Of a DNA stretch of 56,290 nt, positions 38,238-46,822 are shown piece after piece. Each line of letters begins with the position of its first letter. The stretch's first letter is position 1. The position numbers and the translations under genes are program-made. Location of the stretch: contig JBBPIR010000007.1 in the NCBI GenBank assembly GCA_038040195.1, forward strand, positions 1-56,290, in the 5' to 3' direction. This DNA comes from Chloroflexota bacterium. GTDB taxonomy: Bacteria > Chloroflexota > Limnocylindria > QHBO01. The notes under the pieces are model-generated. The model was not told the origin of the DNA, made no database searches, and was given only the letters and a program-made list of their open reading frames with translations.

Positions 38238-38274
38238 GACCCCCTTCGTCCTGACGAAGCGGGGTCGCGTTTTT
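38238..38274 (+). terminator. Intrinsic terminator of the leuS T-box
   Basis: GACCCC (38238-38243), C and TTCGTC (38244-38250) pair with GACGAA (38253-38258), G and GGGGTC (38261-38266), with one bulged C. TTTTT follows at 38270-38274. The 5' strand carries the TTCGTCC element typical of T-box terminators and would also pair in the competing antiterminator. Confidence 0.88.
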
Positions 38275-38317
38275 CAGCAACCGATGCGGACAGACCGATA
38301 CGAACGGAGCCTCGGCG

Positions 38318-38911
38318 GTGACCACGTCCACTTCAACAAGCTCGGAGCGCACCGCGGCCGACGGCCGCCACTGGCTGCTGCGCCCGGCGCGGCCGGCTGA
38401 CGCCGAGCCGCTGGCGCGCCTCTACGCCGCAGTCCGGGCCGAGGGACGTTGGCTGGTCACCCCGCCGACGGCCATCAACCCCCCGTCCGAGGCGTTCTTC
38501 ATCGCGGAGCTGATCCGCGCCGACGAGGCCGCCGTGCTGGTGGCTGAGGCCGGCGGGGAGGTGGTGGGCAACGCCCTGGTGATGTCGGATCGGGACGTCA
38601 GCTCGCGCCACGTCGGCATCCTGTCGGTGACCGTGGCGGAGGGCTGGCGAGACGTCGGCCTGGGAACTGATCTGGTCGCCGCGACCCAGGCCTGGGTCCG
38701 CGAGCGGGGCCTGGCACGGCTGGCGCTAAGCGTCTTCCCCGACAACGCGCGGGCGATCGCGGTCTACACACGGGCCGGCTTCGTCCGCGAAGGGCTGCGC
38801 CGCCGGCAGTACCGCCAGGCGGACGGCACGTACCGCGATGAGCTGCTGATGGCCTGGTTCCCCGATAGAGGGGCGTCGGACCGGTGGCAGGCCCGCGAGG
38901 ACGCGCCGTGA
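38318..38911 (+). CDS. GNAT-family N-acetyltransferase
   Basis: The 197-residue protein has the GNAT fold: LRPARPADAEPLARLYAAV (motif C), EVVGNALVMSD and HVGILSVTVAEGWRDVGLGTDLVAA (acetyl-CoA loop with the R/Q-x-x-G-x-G/A-like WRDVGLGT), LSVFPDNARAIAVYTRAGF (motif B). The substrate is unknown; protein or amino-acid acetylation are possibilities. It is the first gene under the T-box, and its stop overlaps the leuS GTG as GTGA. GGAG precedes the GTG start by about 8 nt. Confidence 0.88.
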   Translation: MTTSTSTSSERTAADGRHWLLRPARPADAEPLARLYAAVRAEGRWLVTPPTAINPPSEAFFIAELIRADEAAVLVAEAGGEVVGNALVMSDRDVSSRHVGILSVTVAEGWRDVGLGTDLVAATQAWVRERGLARLALSVFPDNARAIAVYTRAGFVREGLRRRQYRQADGTYRDELLMAWFPDRGASDRWQAREDAP

Positions 38912-41508
38912 GCGGACGCGCGGCGAGCGGCCGCGCGGCGAGCGGCCGCTCCAAGGAGGTGGAACGCTTCGACCCGGCCACGTTCGAGGCGAAGTGGCGC
39001 GAGCGCTGGGAGCGCGACGAGCTGTACCGCGCCCGCGACGACGCCCCTGGGCCGTTCTACCTGTTGACCATGTACCCGTACACCAGCGGCGACGTGCACA
39101 TCGGTCACTGGTACGCCTCGACCGGGCCCGACGTCGTGGCCCGCATGCACCGGATGCGGGGCGAGCACGTGATGTTGCCCATGGGCTTTGACTCGTTCGG
39201 GTTGCCCGCCGAGAACGCGGCCATCGACCGTGGCATTCATCCCGCGGACTGGACCAACGCCAACATCGACCGCATGCGGGCCCAGTTCCGGACGATGGGT
39301 GCAGCGTGGGACTGGTCGCGCGAGGTCATCGCCTCAGATCCAGCGTTCTACCGCTGGACCCAGTGGCTGTTCCTGCAGTTCTACCGCGCCGGCCTGGCGT
39401 ACAAGGCCATGGCCCCGGTCGACTGGTGCCCCAAGGACCTGGTGGTCCTGGCCCGCGAGCAGGTGCTGGGCGCCGAGCGCGCCTGTTGGCGGTGCGGGAC
39501 GCCGGTCGTCAAGCGCGACCTGGAGCAGTGGTTCCTCCGCATCACCCGCTACGCGGACGAGCTGCTCGATTTCTCTCAGCTGGATTGGCCCGAGCCGATC
39601 CTCCTGATGCAGACCAACTGGATCGGCCGATCCGAAGGCGCGGAGATCGACTTCCCGCTGGCTCCCAACGGAGCCGATACCGATGCCGTCGCGCCGATCC
39701 GGGTCTTCACCACCCGCCCGGACACCATCTTCGGCGCCACCTTCATGGTCCTCGCGCCCGAGCATCCACTGGTGACGCAGCTGACCACCGACGACCGGCG
39801 GGCCGAGGTGGAGGCGTATGTCGCAGCCGCGCGACGGGAGACCGAGATGGAGCGCTTGAGCGCGGAGCGGGAACGGGGCGGCATGTTCATCGGCTCCTAC
39901 GCGCTCAATCCGTTGACCGAGGAGCGGATCCCGATCTGGATCGCCGACTACGTCCTGCCCGGCTACGGCACCGGGGCGATCATGGGCGTGCCCGCGCACG
40001 ACGCACGCGACTTCGACTTCGCGCGCCGGTACGAGCTCCCCATCCGATACGTCGTGGCGCCCCGGGGGACCGAGCCGGCTCCAGATGCCGCGTTCGGGGC
40101 TCACACCGACGACGAGGTGCTCATCAACTCGGGGGCATTCACCGGGATGAGCGCGGCGGAGGGTATTCGGGCCATCACCGCCCATCTCGGCGACCGGGGG
40201 TTGGGCGGGCCGGCCGTGTCGTACAAGATCCGCGACTGGCTGGTGAGCCGGCAGCGGTACTGGGGCGCGCCCATCCCGATCGTGTACTGCGACGTCCATG
40301 GGCCGCAACCCGTGCCCGAGGCCGAGCTGCCGGTGCTCCTGCCCCGTGACGTGGACTTCGCCCCCACGGGGGTCTCGCCGCTCCAGTCGCACGCGGGGTT
40401 CCTCGCCGCCACCTGCCCGGTGGGCGGCGAGCCGGCGCGGCGCGAGACCGACACTATGGACACCTTCGTCGACTCATCGTGGTACTACCTGCGCTACTGC
40501 TCCCCGCAGTTCGAGTCAGGCCCGTGGGATCCGGAGGCCATGCGCCACTGGATGCCGGTCGACCTGTACACCGGCGGCGCGGAGCACGCGGTCCTGCACC
40601 TGCTGTACAGCCGCTTCTTCGTGAAAGCCCTGCGCGACATGGGGCATCTGGAGTTCGACGAACCGTTCGTGGCCCTCCGCAACCAGGGCCAGATCCTGGG
40701 CGCCGACCACCACCGGATGAGCAAGAGCCGCGGCAACGTCGTCAATCCCGACGACCTGGTGGCCCGATACGGCGCCGATACGGTCCGCCTGTTCCTGCTC
40801 TTCATCGGGCCCTGGGACCAGGGTGGGCCGTGGTCCCCGACCGGCATCGAAGGAGTGTCTCGCTTCCTGGCCCGGGTCTGGGCAGTGGCCCAGGCTCAGG
40901 TCATCGAATCGGTACCCATCGTGCCGGGCATACCAACCTTCAACCCGATGACCGGGGAGATCCCCGGCAGCGGTGGCACGTCCGCCGACCTGCTGCTGGC
41001 CGCTATCGAGGGGGGCAGCCGCGGGCTCCAGCGCGTGACCCACCAGACGATCGCGGCGGTCAGCGCGGACTACGCGGGCCTGCACTTCAACACGGCGGTC
41101 GCCAAGCTCATGGAATTGACCACGGCCATTGGCCGGGCTCGAGATGACGGGCTGGCTGGGACAGATGCCTACCGAGAGGCCGTGGACACGCTCCTCCTGT
41201 TGCTGGCGCCGGCGGCGCCGCACATGACTGAGGAGCTGTGGGAGCGTCGAGGGCGGCCGTACTCGATCCATCAGCAGCCCTGGCCGGTGGCCGACGAGGG
41301 CCTGGCGGCCGCGGATCTGATCGAGCTCCCCGTGCAGGTCGATGGCAAGCTACGCGACCGGCTGCTCGTGGCGCCCGACACCCCGGAGGCCGAAATCGAG
41401 CGGCTGGCGCTCGCATCGGCGCGGGTGCAGGCACATCTTGACGGGCGGGCGCCGGCCCGCGTGGTCCACATCCCGGGGCGTCTGGTGAACGTGGTCACCG
41501 CTCGGTAA
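38908..41508 (+). CDS. leuS: Leucyl-tRNA synthetase
   Basis: LeuRS charges tRNA-Leu and edits mischarged Nva/Ile. The class I HIGH motif is DVHIGHWY, the KMSKS motif is HRMSKSRGN, and the CP1 editing domain has TTRPDTIFGATFMVLAPEH and the VPAHDARDFDFA stretch with its conserved Asp. The zinc-like CWRCGTP is also present. The GTG at 38908 overlaps the GNAT stop and gives 866 residues; the first 22 residues are Ala/Ser/Gly/Arg-rich, from a short duplicated GCGGCGAGCGGCCGC unit. Expression should be controlled by tRNA-Leu charging through the T-box. Confidence 0.98.
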   Translation: MSGRAASGRAASGRSKEVERFDPATFEAKWRERWERDELYRARDDAPGPFYLLTMYPYTSGDVHIGHWYASTGPDVVARMHRMRGEHVMLPMGFDSFGLPAENAAIDRGIHPADWTNANIDRMRAQFRTMGAAWDWSREVIASDPAFYRWTQWLFLQFYRAGLAYKAMAPVDWCPKDLVVLAREQVLGAERACWRCGTPVVKRDLEQWFLRITRYADELLDFSQLDWPEPILLMQTNWIGRSEGAEIDFPLAPNGADTDAVAPIRVFTTRPDTIFGATFMVLAPEHPLVTQLTTDDRRAEVEAYVAAARRETEMERLSAERERGGMFIGSYALNPLTEERIPIWIADYVLPGYGTGAIMGVPAHDARDFDFARRYELPIRYVVAPRGTEPAPDAAFGAHTDDEVLINSGAFTGMSAAEGIRAITAHLGDRGLGGPAVSYKIRDWLVSRQRYWGAPIPIVYCDVHGPQPVPEAELPVLLPRDVDFAPTGVSPLQSHAGFLAATCPVGGEPARRETDTMDTFVDSSWYYLRYCSPQFESGPWDPEAMRHWMPVDLYTGGAEHAVLHLLYSRFFVKALRDMGHLEFDEPFVALRNQGQILGADHHRMSKSRGNVVNPDDLVARYGADTVRLFLLFIGPWDQGGPWSPTGIEGVSRFLARVWAVAQAQVIESVPIVPGIPTFNPMTGEIPGSGGTSADLLLAAIEGGSRGLQRVTHQTIAAVSADYAGLHFNTAVAKLMELTTAIGRARDDGLAGTDAYREAVDTLLLLLAPAAPHMTEELWERRGRPYSIHQQPWPVADEGLAAADLIELPVQVDGKLRDRLLVAPDTPEAEIERLALASARVQAHLDGRAPARVVHIPGRLVNVVTAR

Positions 41509-41628
41509 AACCGAGGTAACCGGGCGCCGGTTAGCCTCCCGGCCTGCTTCCGAGGCCCGGCGTCAAGTGCCCAGGCGTCGGGTCCCGGACGCAGACCAAT
41601 CCGCGCTCGCCTCCCATGCAGGAGGCGC

Positions 41629-42228
41629 ATGACCCGATTCGACCTGGTGACCGTGGCCGCCGTGGCAGCCGCGGTGGTGCTGGCCGGAGCGGCGAGCCTC
41701 GCCCTGGTCGCCGGCGTCGCCCTGGCGCCGGCCGATCCGTCATTTCCGCCCGACCCGTGGACTACGCCCGCGCCGTCGATGGGGCACGAGGGAGAGCAGG
41801 GCGGGGAGCTGGTGGTCGACATCGAAGGCGGAGTCAACCTGCCCGGCATCCACAGGTTGCCCGCCGGGTCGCGGGTCGCGGACGCGCTGGCCGCGGCGGG
41901 TGGCTATGCCGAGAGCGCGGACCTGGCCGCGGCCGCGCGGAGCCTGAACCTGGCAGCCGCGGTGGTGGATGGGCAGCAGATTTACGTGCCCGTGCTCGGC
42001 GAGACCCCGGGGAGCGGCGGGGGTGCTGGCGGTGATGGGCAGGTGAACCTCAATCGGGCCAGCCAGTCCGAGCTGGAGGCCCTGCCGGGGATCGGACCTG
42101 TCACGGCGGAGCGGATCATCGCGGCGCGCACCGAGCGGCCGTTCGCGACGCTGGACGAACTGGTGACCCGCGAGGTGCTCACCGCGCGCCAGCTGGAGCA
42201 GATCGCCGACCTGGTGACAGTCCCCTAG
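41629..42228 (+). CDS. comEA: ComEA-like DNA-binding competence protein
   Basis: ComEA binds double-stranded DNA at the cell surface during uptake. A membrane helix (residues about 7-33) is followed by a short Pro-rich linker and a SLBB domain (about 60-125: LVVDIEGGVNLPGIHRLPAGSRVADALAAAGG in pieces). Two HhH motifs follow (about 137-195: VNLNRASQSELEALPGIGPVTAERIIAAR). An AGGAGG motif is only 3 nt before the ATG. comEC begins 12 nt after the stop. Confidence 0.93.
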   Translation: MTRFDLVTVAAVAAAVVLAGAASLALVAGVALAPADPSFPPDPWTTPAPSMGHEGEQGGELVVDIEGGVNLPGIHRLPAGSRVADALAAAGGYAESADLAAAARSLNLAAAVVDGQQIYVPVLGETPGSGGGAGGDGQVNLNRASQSELEALPGIGPVTAERIIAARTERPFATLDELVTREVLTARQLEQIADLVTVP

Positions 42229-42240
42229 CCGGCCGCGCGC

Positions 42241-45150
42241 ATGGACCGGCGCGGTGCCTGGCTGCTGCCGGGCTTCGTGGCGGGGGTGATGGCCGGCATC
42301 GCGACCGCGGACGCCGGGTGGCTGGGCACGTCCGTGATGGCGGTCGTCATGGGTTGCGTCGTCGTGGGAGTTGGGCTGCGCCTCGTCGCTCGCCAAATGC
42401 TTGGGTCCGCGGTGCTCGTCGCCGCCGCGCTCCTGTTCGGGATGGCCCTGGGCGGCGTTCGAGGACTGGCGACCACACCGCCCGGCGGCCCCGGGAGCGT
42501 CGACGTACTTGCCGCCGACGGAACCTGGCGGGTCAGCGGAAGCGTTGCCGATGAGCCGACACCCCGGGGCGACGCGATCGACCTGGTGCTCGATGACCTG
42601 CGCCTGGCCGGCGGCCCCCTGGCGGGGCGGGTCCTCGTCCGCGTCCCGAGATCCGCAGCGGTGATCGCCGGCGATCGGGTCGCCGTCGAAGTCATCATCC
42701 GGCCGCCGAATCCGGCGGACGCCGAGGGAATGGCGTACCGCGAGCGGCTGCGGCGCCAGGGCATCGGGGCGCTGGGTCGCGCATTCGAGGTCGCCGTCAT
42801 CGGGCATCGGTCCGATCCGCTGGCGGACAGCTTCGGCAGCGTCCGACGCTGGCTCCTGGACGGGCTGGTCACGACGGTGCCCGAACCCGAGGCCTCGCTG
42901 GGGGCTGGCATCCTGCTTGGCGTGCGGGCCGGGATCGATCCGGCCGTGCGGGACGCGTTCGCGGTGGCCGGGCTTTCCCACGTGGTGGCCATCAGCGGCT
43001 GGAACGTTGCGATCGTGGTCGTGCTCATCGGCGCACTGACGCGCCGCCTGCGCCGCCGAGCGGCGCCGGCGCTGCCCGCAGCGGTAGCCGTGCTGGCCGT
43101 CGCCGGCTACGTCGTCCTGGTGGGTGCCTCGCCGGCCGTGGTGCGGGCCGCGCTCATGGCCGGTGCCCTGCTCGTCAGCCGCCTGGGTGGGTCTCCCGCA
43201 CACGCCGGCTCGGCGCTCATGGCGGCGGTGGTCGCCATGCTGGTCATCTCGCCGGCAGCCTTGTGGGACGTCGGATTCCAGCTCTCGGCCCTCGCCACCG
43301 GCGGGCTGATCGTGCTCGGCGGCACTCTCGAGCAACGGCTGGGACGATGGCCGGCCTGGATCCGGACGCCGGTGGCGCTCACGGTCGCGGCCCAGCTGGC
43401 CACGCTTCCCGTCCTGCTGGCCACGTTCGAACAGGTTTCCCTGGTCGCGCCGCTGGCCAACGTGGTGGTCGTCCCGCTGGTGCCCGCCGTCATGGCCGGC
43501 TCCGCCCTGGCCGCGGTGGTGGGCGGCCTCGCCGCGGCCGTGCCGCTCGCCGGGATAAGCGATGCGGCGGCCTGGTTTGCCGGTGGGGCGGCGTGGCTCC
43601 CGTTGCGCGCTCTCATCGCCGCCGGGACCGCGGCCGCTGAGCTGCCTCTGGCCGCTCTGCCGGTGACCGGGGGCCCGTGGCTCACCCTGGCCTGGTATCC
43701 GCTCCTGGGCCTCGCCGCCCGCCGCCTCTCGCGCCGCTCGGATCCGGGCCCGCCGATGGCGTCGCCGCTGGAGGTCGCCGGTCGCCCCGGCCTGCCCCAG
43801 GTGGCGCTTCCCGAGGCGGCGGCTTTCGCCACCGCCCTTACCTGGGTCGGCCGACCCCGACGCGCGGCGGCCGGCCTGGTGCTGGTCCTCACCGTGGCCA
43901 CCGTCCTGACCTGGCCGGATGGCCGGCTGCACCTGACGGTGCTCGACATCGGCCAGGGCGACGCGATCCTGATCGAGACGCCGGATGGGAGCACCGCGCT
44001 CATCGACGCCGGCGTGGATCCGGACCTGACCCTGCGGCGGATCGGCCAGGCTCTTGCGTTCCACGAGCGGGAGATCGAGGTCGTGATCCTCACCCACCCG
44101 CACCAGGATCACCTGGGAGGGCTGGGCGAGGTCCTGCGCCGATACGAGGTAGGCCTCTTCGTGGACGGCGGGCGACCGCTCCACGGCGACCCGCATCACC
44201 ACGTATTGGCCGCGGCCCAGCACGAGCCGGGCGCCCGCGTGACGGCGGCTGGCGCGGGTCAGGTCATCCCGCTCGGACGCGAGGCCGAGCTTGAGATCCT
44301 CTTTCCGACGGCCGACGACATCGCCCGGCCGCTGCCGGATGGCGACATCAACAACGCATCGGTCGTGGCCCTCCTACGCTATGGCCGATTCAGCGCACTG
44401 CTGACCGGGGACGCGGAAGCACCCATCGAGGCCCTGCTTGCCGATCGCGGCCTGCTGCGCCCGGTCGACGTGCTGAAGGTCGGCCATCACGGGTCCGACT
44501 CGGGGACGACCGAGGCCTTCCTGGCCGTCGTCCAGCCGTCGGTGGCCGTCATTTCGGCCGGCGTCGACAACCAATACGGTCACCCGCATCGGTCCACCCT
44601 CGAGAACCTGGAGCAGGTGCCCGAGTTGACGGTGTACCGCACCGACCGGGACGGCGATGTCGAAGTCGTGACCGATGGGCGGGCCTACTGGGTCGTCAGC
44701 CGTCGCGGCCAGACCGCCCCGACGCCGGCGCGAGGCGGTGAGACGGTCCGGACGGGTAGGATCGAGCCATGGCCGTGCCCGACCGCTCCGTTGCCCGCCA
44801 GCTGCTCGCCGCCGACAACCCACCCGATTGGCTGGTCGTCCATTCCGAGGGCGTTGCCCGGGTGGCAGCCGAAGCCGCGCGAATCCTGGCCCGCAACGGG
44901 GTGGCGGTCGACGCGCTCCTGGTGGAGGCGGCGGGCCGGCTGCACGACATCGACAAGATGGAGACGCGGGCCAACGGCCGCCACGGACTGGCGGGGGCCG
45001 AGCGCCTCACCGCCTTGGGATATCGGGACCTGGCCGACCCGGTCGCCTCCCATCCGGTCAGCTGCCTGCTCGACCCCGAGCGGTCTCCGCGCGGCTGGCC
45101 GGCCATCTGTGTCTCGGTGGCCGACCGCCGGGTTGGCCAATCCTTCATGA
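42241..45150 (+). CDS. comEC: ComEC/Rec2 DNA-uptake channel; apparent stop lost, frame runs into the next gene
   Basis: ComEC is the membrane channel for single-stranded DNA uptake. Order is an N-terminal helix pair, DUF4131 (about residues 60-190), the Competence domain (ILLGVRAGIDPAVRDAFAVAGLSHVVAISGWNVAIVV onward in pieces, about 220-500), and a metallo-beta-lactamase-like domain (LTVLDIGQGDAILIETPDG, LTHPHQDHLGGL, DVLKVGHHGSDSG). Conserved sequence ends near VVTDGRAYWVVSRRG (about 44700). The frame then stays open to 45150, with unconserved residues antisense-like in character, overlapping the HD gene by 382 nt. A TAG one frame away at 44757 would give the expected length, so a one-base error or mutation is possible. 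Confidence 0.88.
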   Translation: MDRRGAWLLPGFVAGVMAGIATADAGWLGTSVMAVVMGCVVVGVGLRLVARQMLGSAVLVAAALLFGMALGGVRGLATTPPGGPGSVDVLAADGTWRVSGSVADEPTPRGDAIDLVLDDLRLAGGPLAGRVLVRVPRSAAVIAGDRVAVEVIIRPPNPADAEGMAYRERLRRQGIGALGRAFEVAVIGHRSDPLADSFGSVRRWLLDGLVTTVPEPEASLGAGILLGVRAGIDPAVRDAFAVAGLSHVVAISGWNVAIVVVLIGALTRRLRRRAAPALPAAVAVLAVAGYVVLVGASPAVVRAALMAGALLVSRLGGSPAHAGSALMAAVVAMLVISPAALWDVGFQLSALATGGLIVLGGTLEQRLGRWPAWIRTPVALTVAAQLATLPVLLATFEQVSLVAPLANVVVVPLVPAVMAGSALAAVVGGLAAAVPLAGISDAAAWFAGGAAWLPLRALIAAGTAAAELPLAALPVTGGPWLTLAWYPLLGLAARRLSRRSDPGPPMASPLEVAGRPGLPQVALPEAAAFATALTWVGRPRRAAAGLVLVLTVATVLTWPDGRLHLTVLDIGQGDAILIETPDGSTALIDAGVDPDLTLRRIGQALAFHEREIEVVILTHPHQDHLGGLGEVLRRYEVGLFVDGGRPLHGDPHHHVLAAAQHEPGARVTAAGAGQVIPLGREAELEILFPTADDIARPLPDGDINNASVVALLRYGRFSALLTGDAEAPIEALLADRGLLRPVDVLKVGHHGSDSGTTEAFLAVVQPSVAVISAGVDNQYGHPHRSTLENLEQVPELTVYRTDRDGDVEVVTDGRAYWVVSRRGQTAPTPARGGETVRTGRIEPWPCPTAPLPASCSPPTTHPIGWSSIPRALPGWQPKPRESWPATGWRSTRSWWRRRAGCTTSTRWRRGPTAATDWRGPSASPPWDIGTWPTRSPPIRSAACSTPSGLRAAGRPSVSRWPTAGLANPS

Positions 45151-45326
45151 CGATCGCCGACCGGTTGGCCGACATGGCGGCCCGCCACCCGGCGCATGCC
45201 AACCAGATCACCGCGGCGCACGGGCCGGCCGATGCCCTTGAGGCGAAACTGGCCAATGCGGCCGGGCTGAGCCGCGGGGCACTCGAAACGCAGCTTCGGG
45301 CCGCGTGGGCGAACGGCGACCGATGA
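44769..45326 (+). CDS. HD-domain phosphohydrolase-like protein
   Basis: The 185-residue protein has the HD-domain pattern: HSEGVARVAAEAARILARNGVAVDALLVEAAGRLHDIDKMET, with the H...HD...D metal ligands, then HGLAGAERLTALGYRDLADPVASHPV. It resembles YqeK-type and other small HD phosphatases. The substrate is unknown. The ATG lies 6 nt after TAGGAT (44757-44762), so it may have its own leaderless promoter. The holA start overlaps its stop as ATGA. Confidence 0.8.
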   Translation: MAVPDRSVARQLLAADNPPDWLVVHSEGVARVAAEAARILARNGVAVDALLVEAAGRLHDIDKMETRANGRHGLAGAERLTALGYRDLADPVASHPVSCLLDPERSPRGWPAICVSVADRRVGQSFMTIADRLADMAARHPAHANQITAAHGPADALEAKLANAAGLSRGALETQLRAAWANGDR

Positions 45327-46363
45327 CCGGGTCGGTGCTCCTGGCCCACGGCGATGACGGCTACCTGATCGACCGGGCGGTGGCCGCCTTCACCGAACGG
45401 GTAGGCGCGACCGACCGGGTGGTGCTGACTCCCGACCACGCGCCGGACGAGGCACTGCTGGCGCGGGCCGCCCTGGAGGCGGCGAGCGTCGGGCTTTTCG
45501 GGGCCCACTGCGTGGTCCTGCGGCAGCCGCTCCGCGCCGTGGGGACATCGGGAAGCGCTGCCGATCGGCTGGTGGCTCTCGTCGAGCAGCTGCCCGATGG
45601 AGCGGCGCTGGCCCTGGCTGAGCTGCGTCCCTCCCGGGACGTGGGCCGTCCGCCGGCTCTCCTCAAGCGTCTCGAGACGGCCGTGCAGGCGGTTGGTGGT
45701 CGCGTGGAACCGTGCCTCGCCCCACGCCGCGACGAGCTACGGGGCTGGGTCACCCGCCATGCGGCCGAGCTGGAGATCGCCATCCGTCCGGCGGCCGCGG
45801 CAGCCCTGGCCCAACGAATCGGCGGGGTCTGGGAGAACGACGTCGAGCGCAGCGAGCAGACGCGAGTCGCTGACGGCGAGCTACGCAAGCTGGCGCTGGC
45901 CGCTGGAGAGCGACCGATCGAGGTGCCCGATGTCGAGTCCCTCGTGTCCGACACCCGGCCGCCATCGGTCAATGCGGTCGCCAACGCGGTCGAGCGGCGC
46001 GATCCGACCCGCGCGGCTGAAGCCCTGCATCGAGCACTGGCGGAGGGCGAGCCGGTGCTGCGAATCATGGCCGCTCTTGAAGCCCGGCTGGTGGACCTCA
46101 CCGTCGCCCGCGACCTGCTGACCAGCGGTGCGGGTGCGGCGGAGATCACCAAGCGCCTGCGGCCCGGCAACCCGTCTGGCGCCGAGCGGGTGACGGCCGC
46201 CGCGCGACGCTACAACGGGGAGGAGCTGGAGGAAATGCTGCGGGGCCTGTTCGAGGCGGACCTGGCGATCAAGGCCAACACGGCGGAGCCGGAGGCGGCG
46301 GTCACGGCGTGGCTGGGTGAGTACATCCTGGGTGCGGTGAAGGGCGCGGCGGCGAAGAGCTAG
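45323..46363 (+). CDS. holA: DNA polymerase III delta subunit
   Basis: HolA is the clamp-loader wrench that opens the beta ring. The N-terminal domain starts VLLAHGDDGYLIDRAVAAF, a degenerate AAA+ fold without a functional P-loop. A middle AAA+ lid (RRDELRGWVTRHAAELEIAIRPAAAAALAQRIGGVWENDVERSEQ in pieces) follows, then a C-terminal helical collar (GLFEADLAIKANTAEPEAAVTAWL). comEC next to holA is a common bacterial neighbourhood. The ATG at 45323 is coupled to the HD gene. Confidence 0.92.
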   Translation: MTGSVLLAHGDDGYLIDRAVAAFTERVGATDRVVLTPDHAPDEALLARAALEAASVGLFGAHCVVLRQPLRAVGTSGSAADRLVALVEQLPDGAALALAELRPSRDVGRPPALLKRLETAVQAVGGRVEPCLAPRRDELRGWVTRHAAELEIAIRPAAAAALAQRIGGVWENDVERSEQTRVADGELRKLALAAGERPIEVPDVESLVSDTRPPSVNAVANAVERRDPTRAAEALHRALAEGEPVLRIMAALEARLVDLTVARDLLTSGAGAAEITKRLRPGNPSGAERVTAAARRYNGEELEEMLRGLFEADLAIKANTAEPEAAVTAWLGEYILGAVKGAAAKS

Positions 46364-46386
46364 CCGCCGGCGAAGAGCTAGCCGCC
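46351..46386. repeat. Tandem 18-bp duplication spanning the holA stop codon
   Basis: GGCGAAGAGCTAGCCGCC occurs twice without mismatch (46351-46368 and 46369-46386). The first copy contains the holA stop, so only the first is translated. The perfect match indicates a recent slippage duplication. Confidence 0.9.
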
Positions 46387-46407
46387 GGCGAGCTGACCAG
46401 AGAAGGG

Positions 46408-46671
46408 CTACGCGGCCCCGGCGCGCAGGACCCGGTCGCTCTCAATCGCGAACGTGCAGCGCGCGTTCGAGAGGCCCAGGATCCCGATCAGCTGGTGGTC
46501 GATGTACAGCTGCTTGCACGGCAGGCACAGGGCGCCGGGGAGGGCGAAGAACAACCGCTCCTCGACGCTCTCGTCGCGGAAGGACGTGTCGAACACCGAG
46601 GTCAACAGGCTCCCGCCGCAATAACGGCAGGTCTCGACCGCGGTCGTTTCGCGCTTCCGAGAGGTGCTCAT
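46408..46671 (-). CDS. YgiT-type zinc-finger domain protein
   Basis: The 87-residue protein has two CxxC pairs: CRYCGG near residue 15 and CLPCKQLYID near residue 50, the usual YgiT/MqsA-like layout for one zinc. The rest is ALPGAL and GILGLSNARCTFAIESDRVL. In toxin-antitoxin pairs this domain forms the antitoxin N-terminus, but no HTH follows and no toxin gene is adjacent, so it is an orphan. The start at 46671 is the first ATG. Confidence 0.65.
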   Translation of the reverse strand: MSTSRKRETTAVETCRYCGGSLLTSVFDTSFRDESVEERLFFALPGALCLPCKQLYIDHQLIGILGLSNARCTFAIESDRVLRAGAA

Positions 46672-46822
46672 GACGCCGAGGATGGGCGCGGCGGTGCACC
46701 ACCTCAATAGGACCCCCGTACCCTGGGCTGGTACCCGGCCCGTACACCGAATCGCGCACCCGGGCCCAGCGACCGGTGCGCCGGAGCACCACCAACTGGT
46801 ACTCGGGGCGTACTCCTGCCGA

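Larger units (their letters stand above)
37985..38274 (+). promoter_or_regulatory. T-box riboswitch leader of the GNAT-leuS operon (leucine specifier), interrupted by a tRNA-Ala gene
   Basis: Stem I is recognisable. AGCAGTA (37995-38001) and GAA-CTC-G (38059-38065) make the specifier loop, bounded by GCGGG/CCCGC (37990-37994 with 38066-38070) on one side and CGC/GCG on the other. The distal arm has AGCGAG, then CCGG (38025-38028), GATGGTGGAAG, and CCGG (38040-38043). The specifier is CTC, a leucine codon, in agreement with leuS downstream. GAG (38072-38074) fits the GA motif. A small stem GCCGC/GCGGC follows at 38077-38095. The T-box motif GGTGGTACCGCG is at 38221-38232; TGGT would pair with the ACCA end of uncharged tRNA-Leu. 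Between them lies a complete tRNA-Ala gene, bracketed by a 7-bp inverted repeat. Confidence 0.85.

Noticed and set aside
41740-44223. An 827-residue minus-strand open frame opposite comEA/comEC
   Set aside because: Gly/Arg/His-rich sequence without domain signals, antisense to conserved competence genes.
46408-46671. Toxin-antitoxin pair with the YgiT-type protein
   Set aside because: No partner toxin or HTH domain nearby; the neighbours are holA and rsfS.
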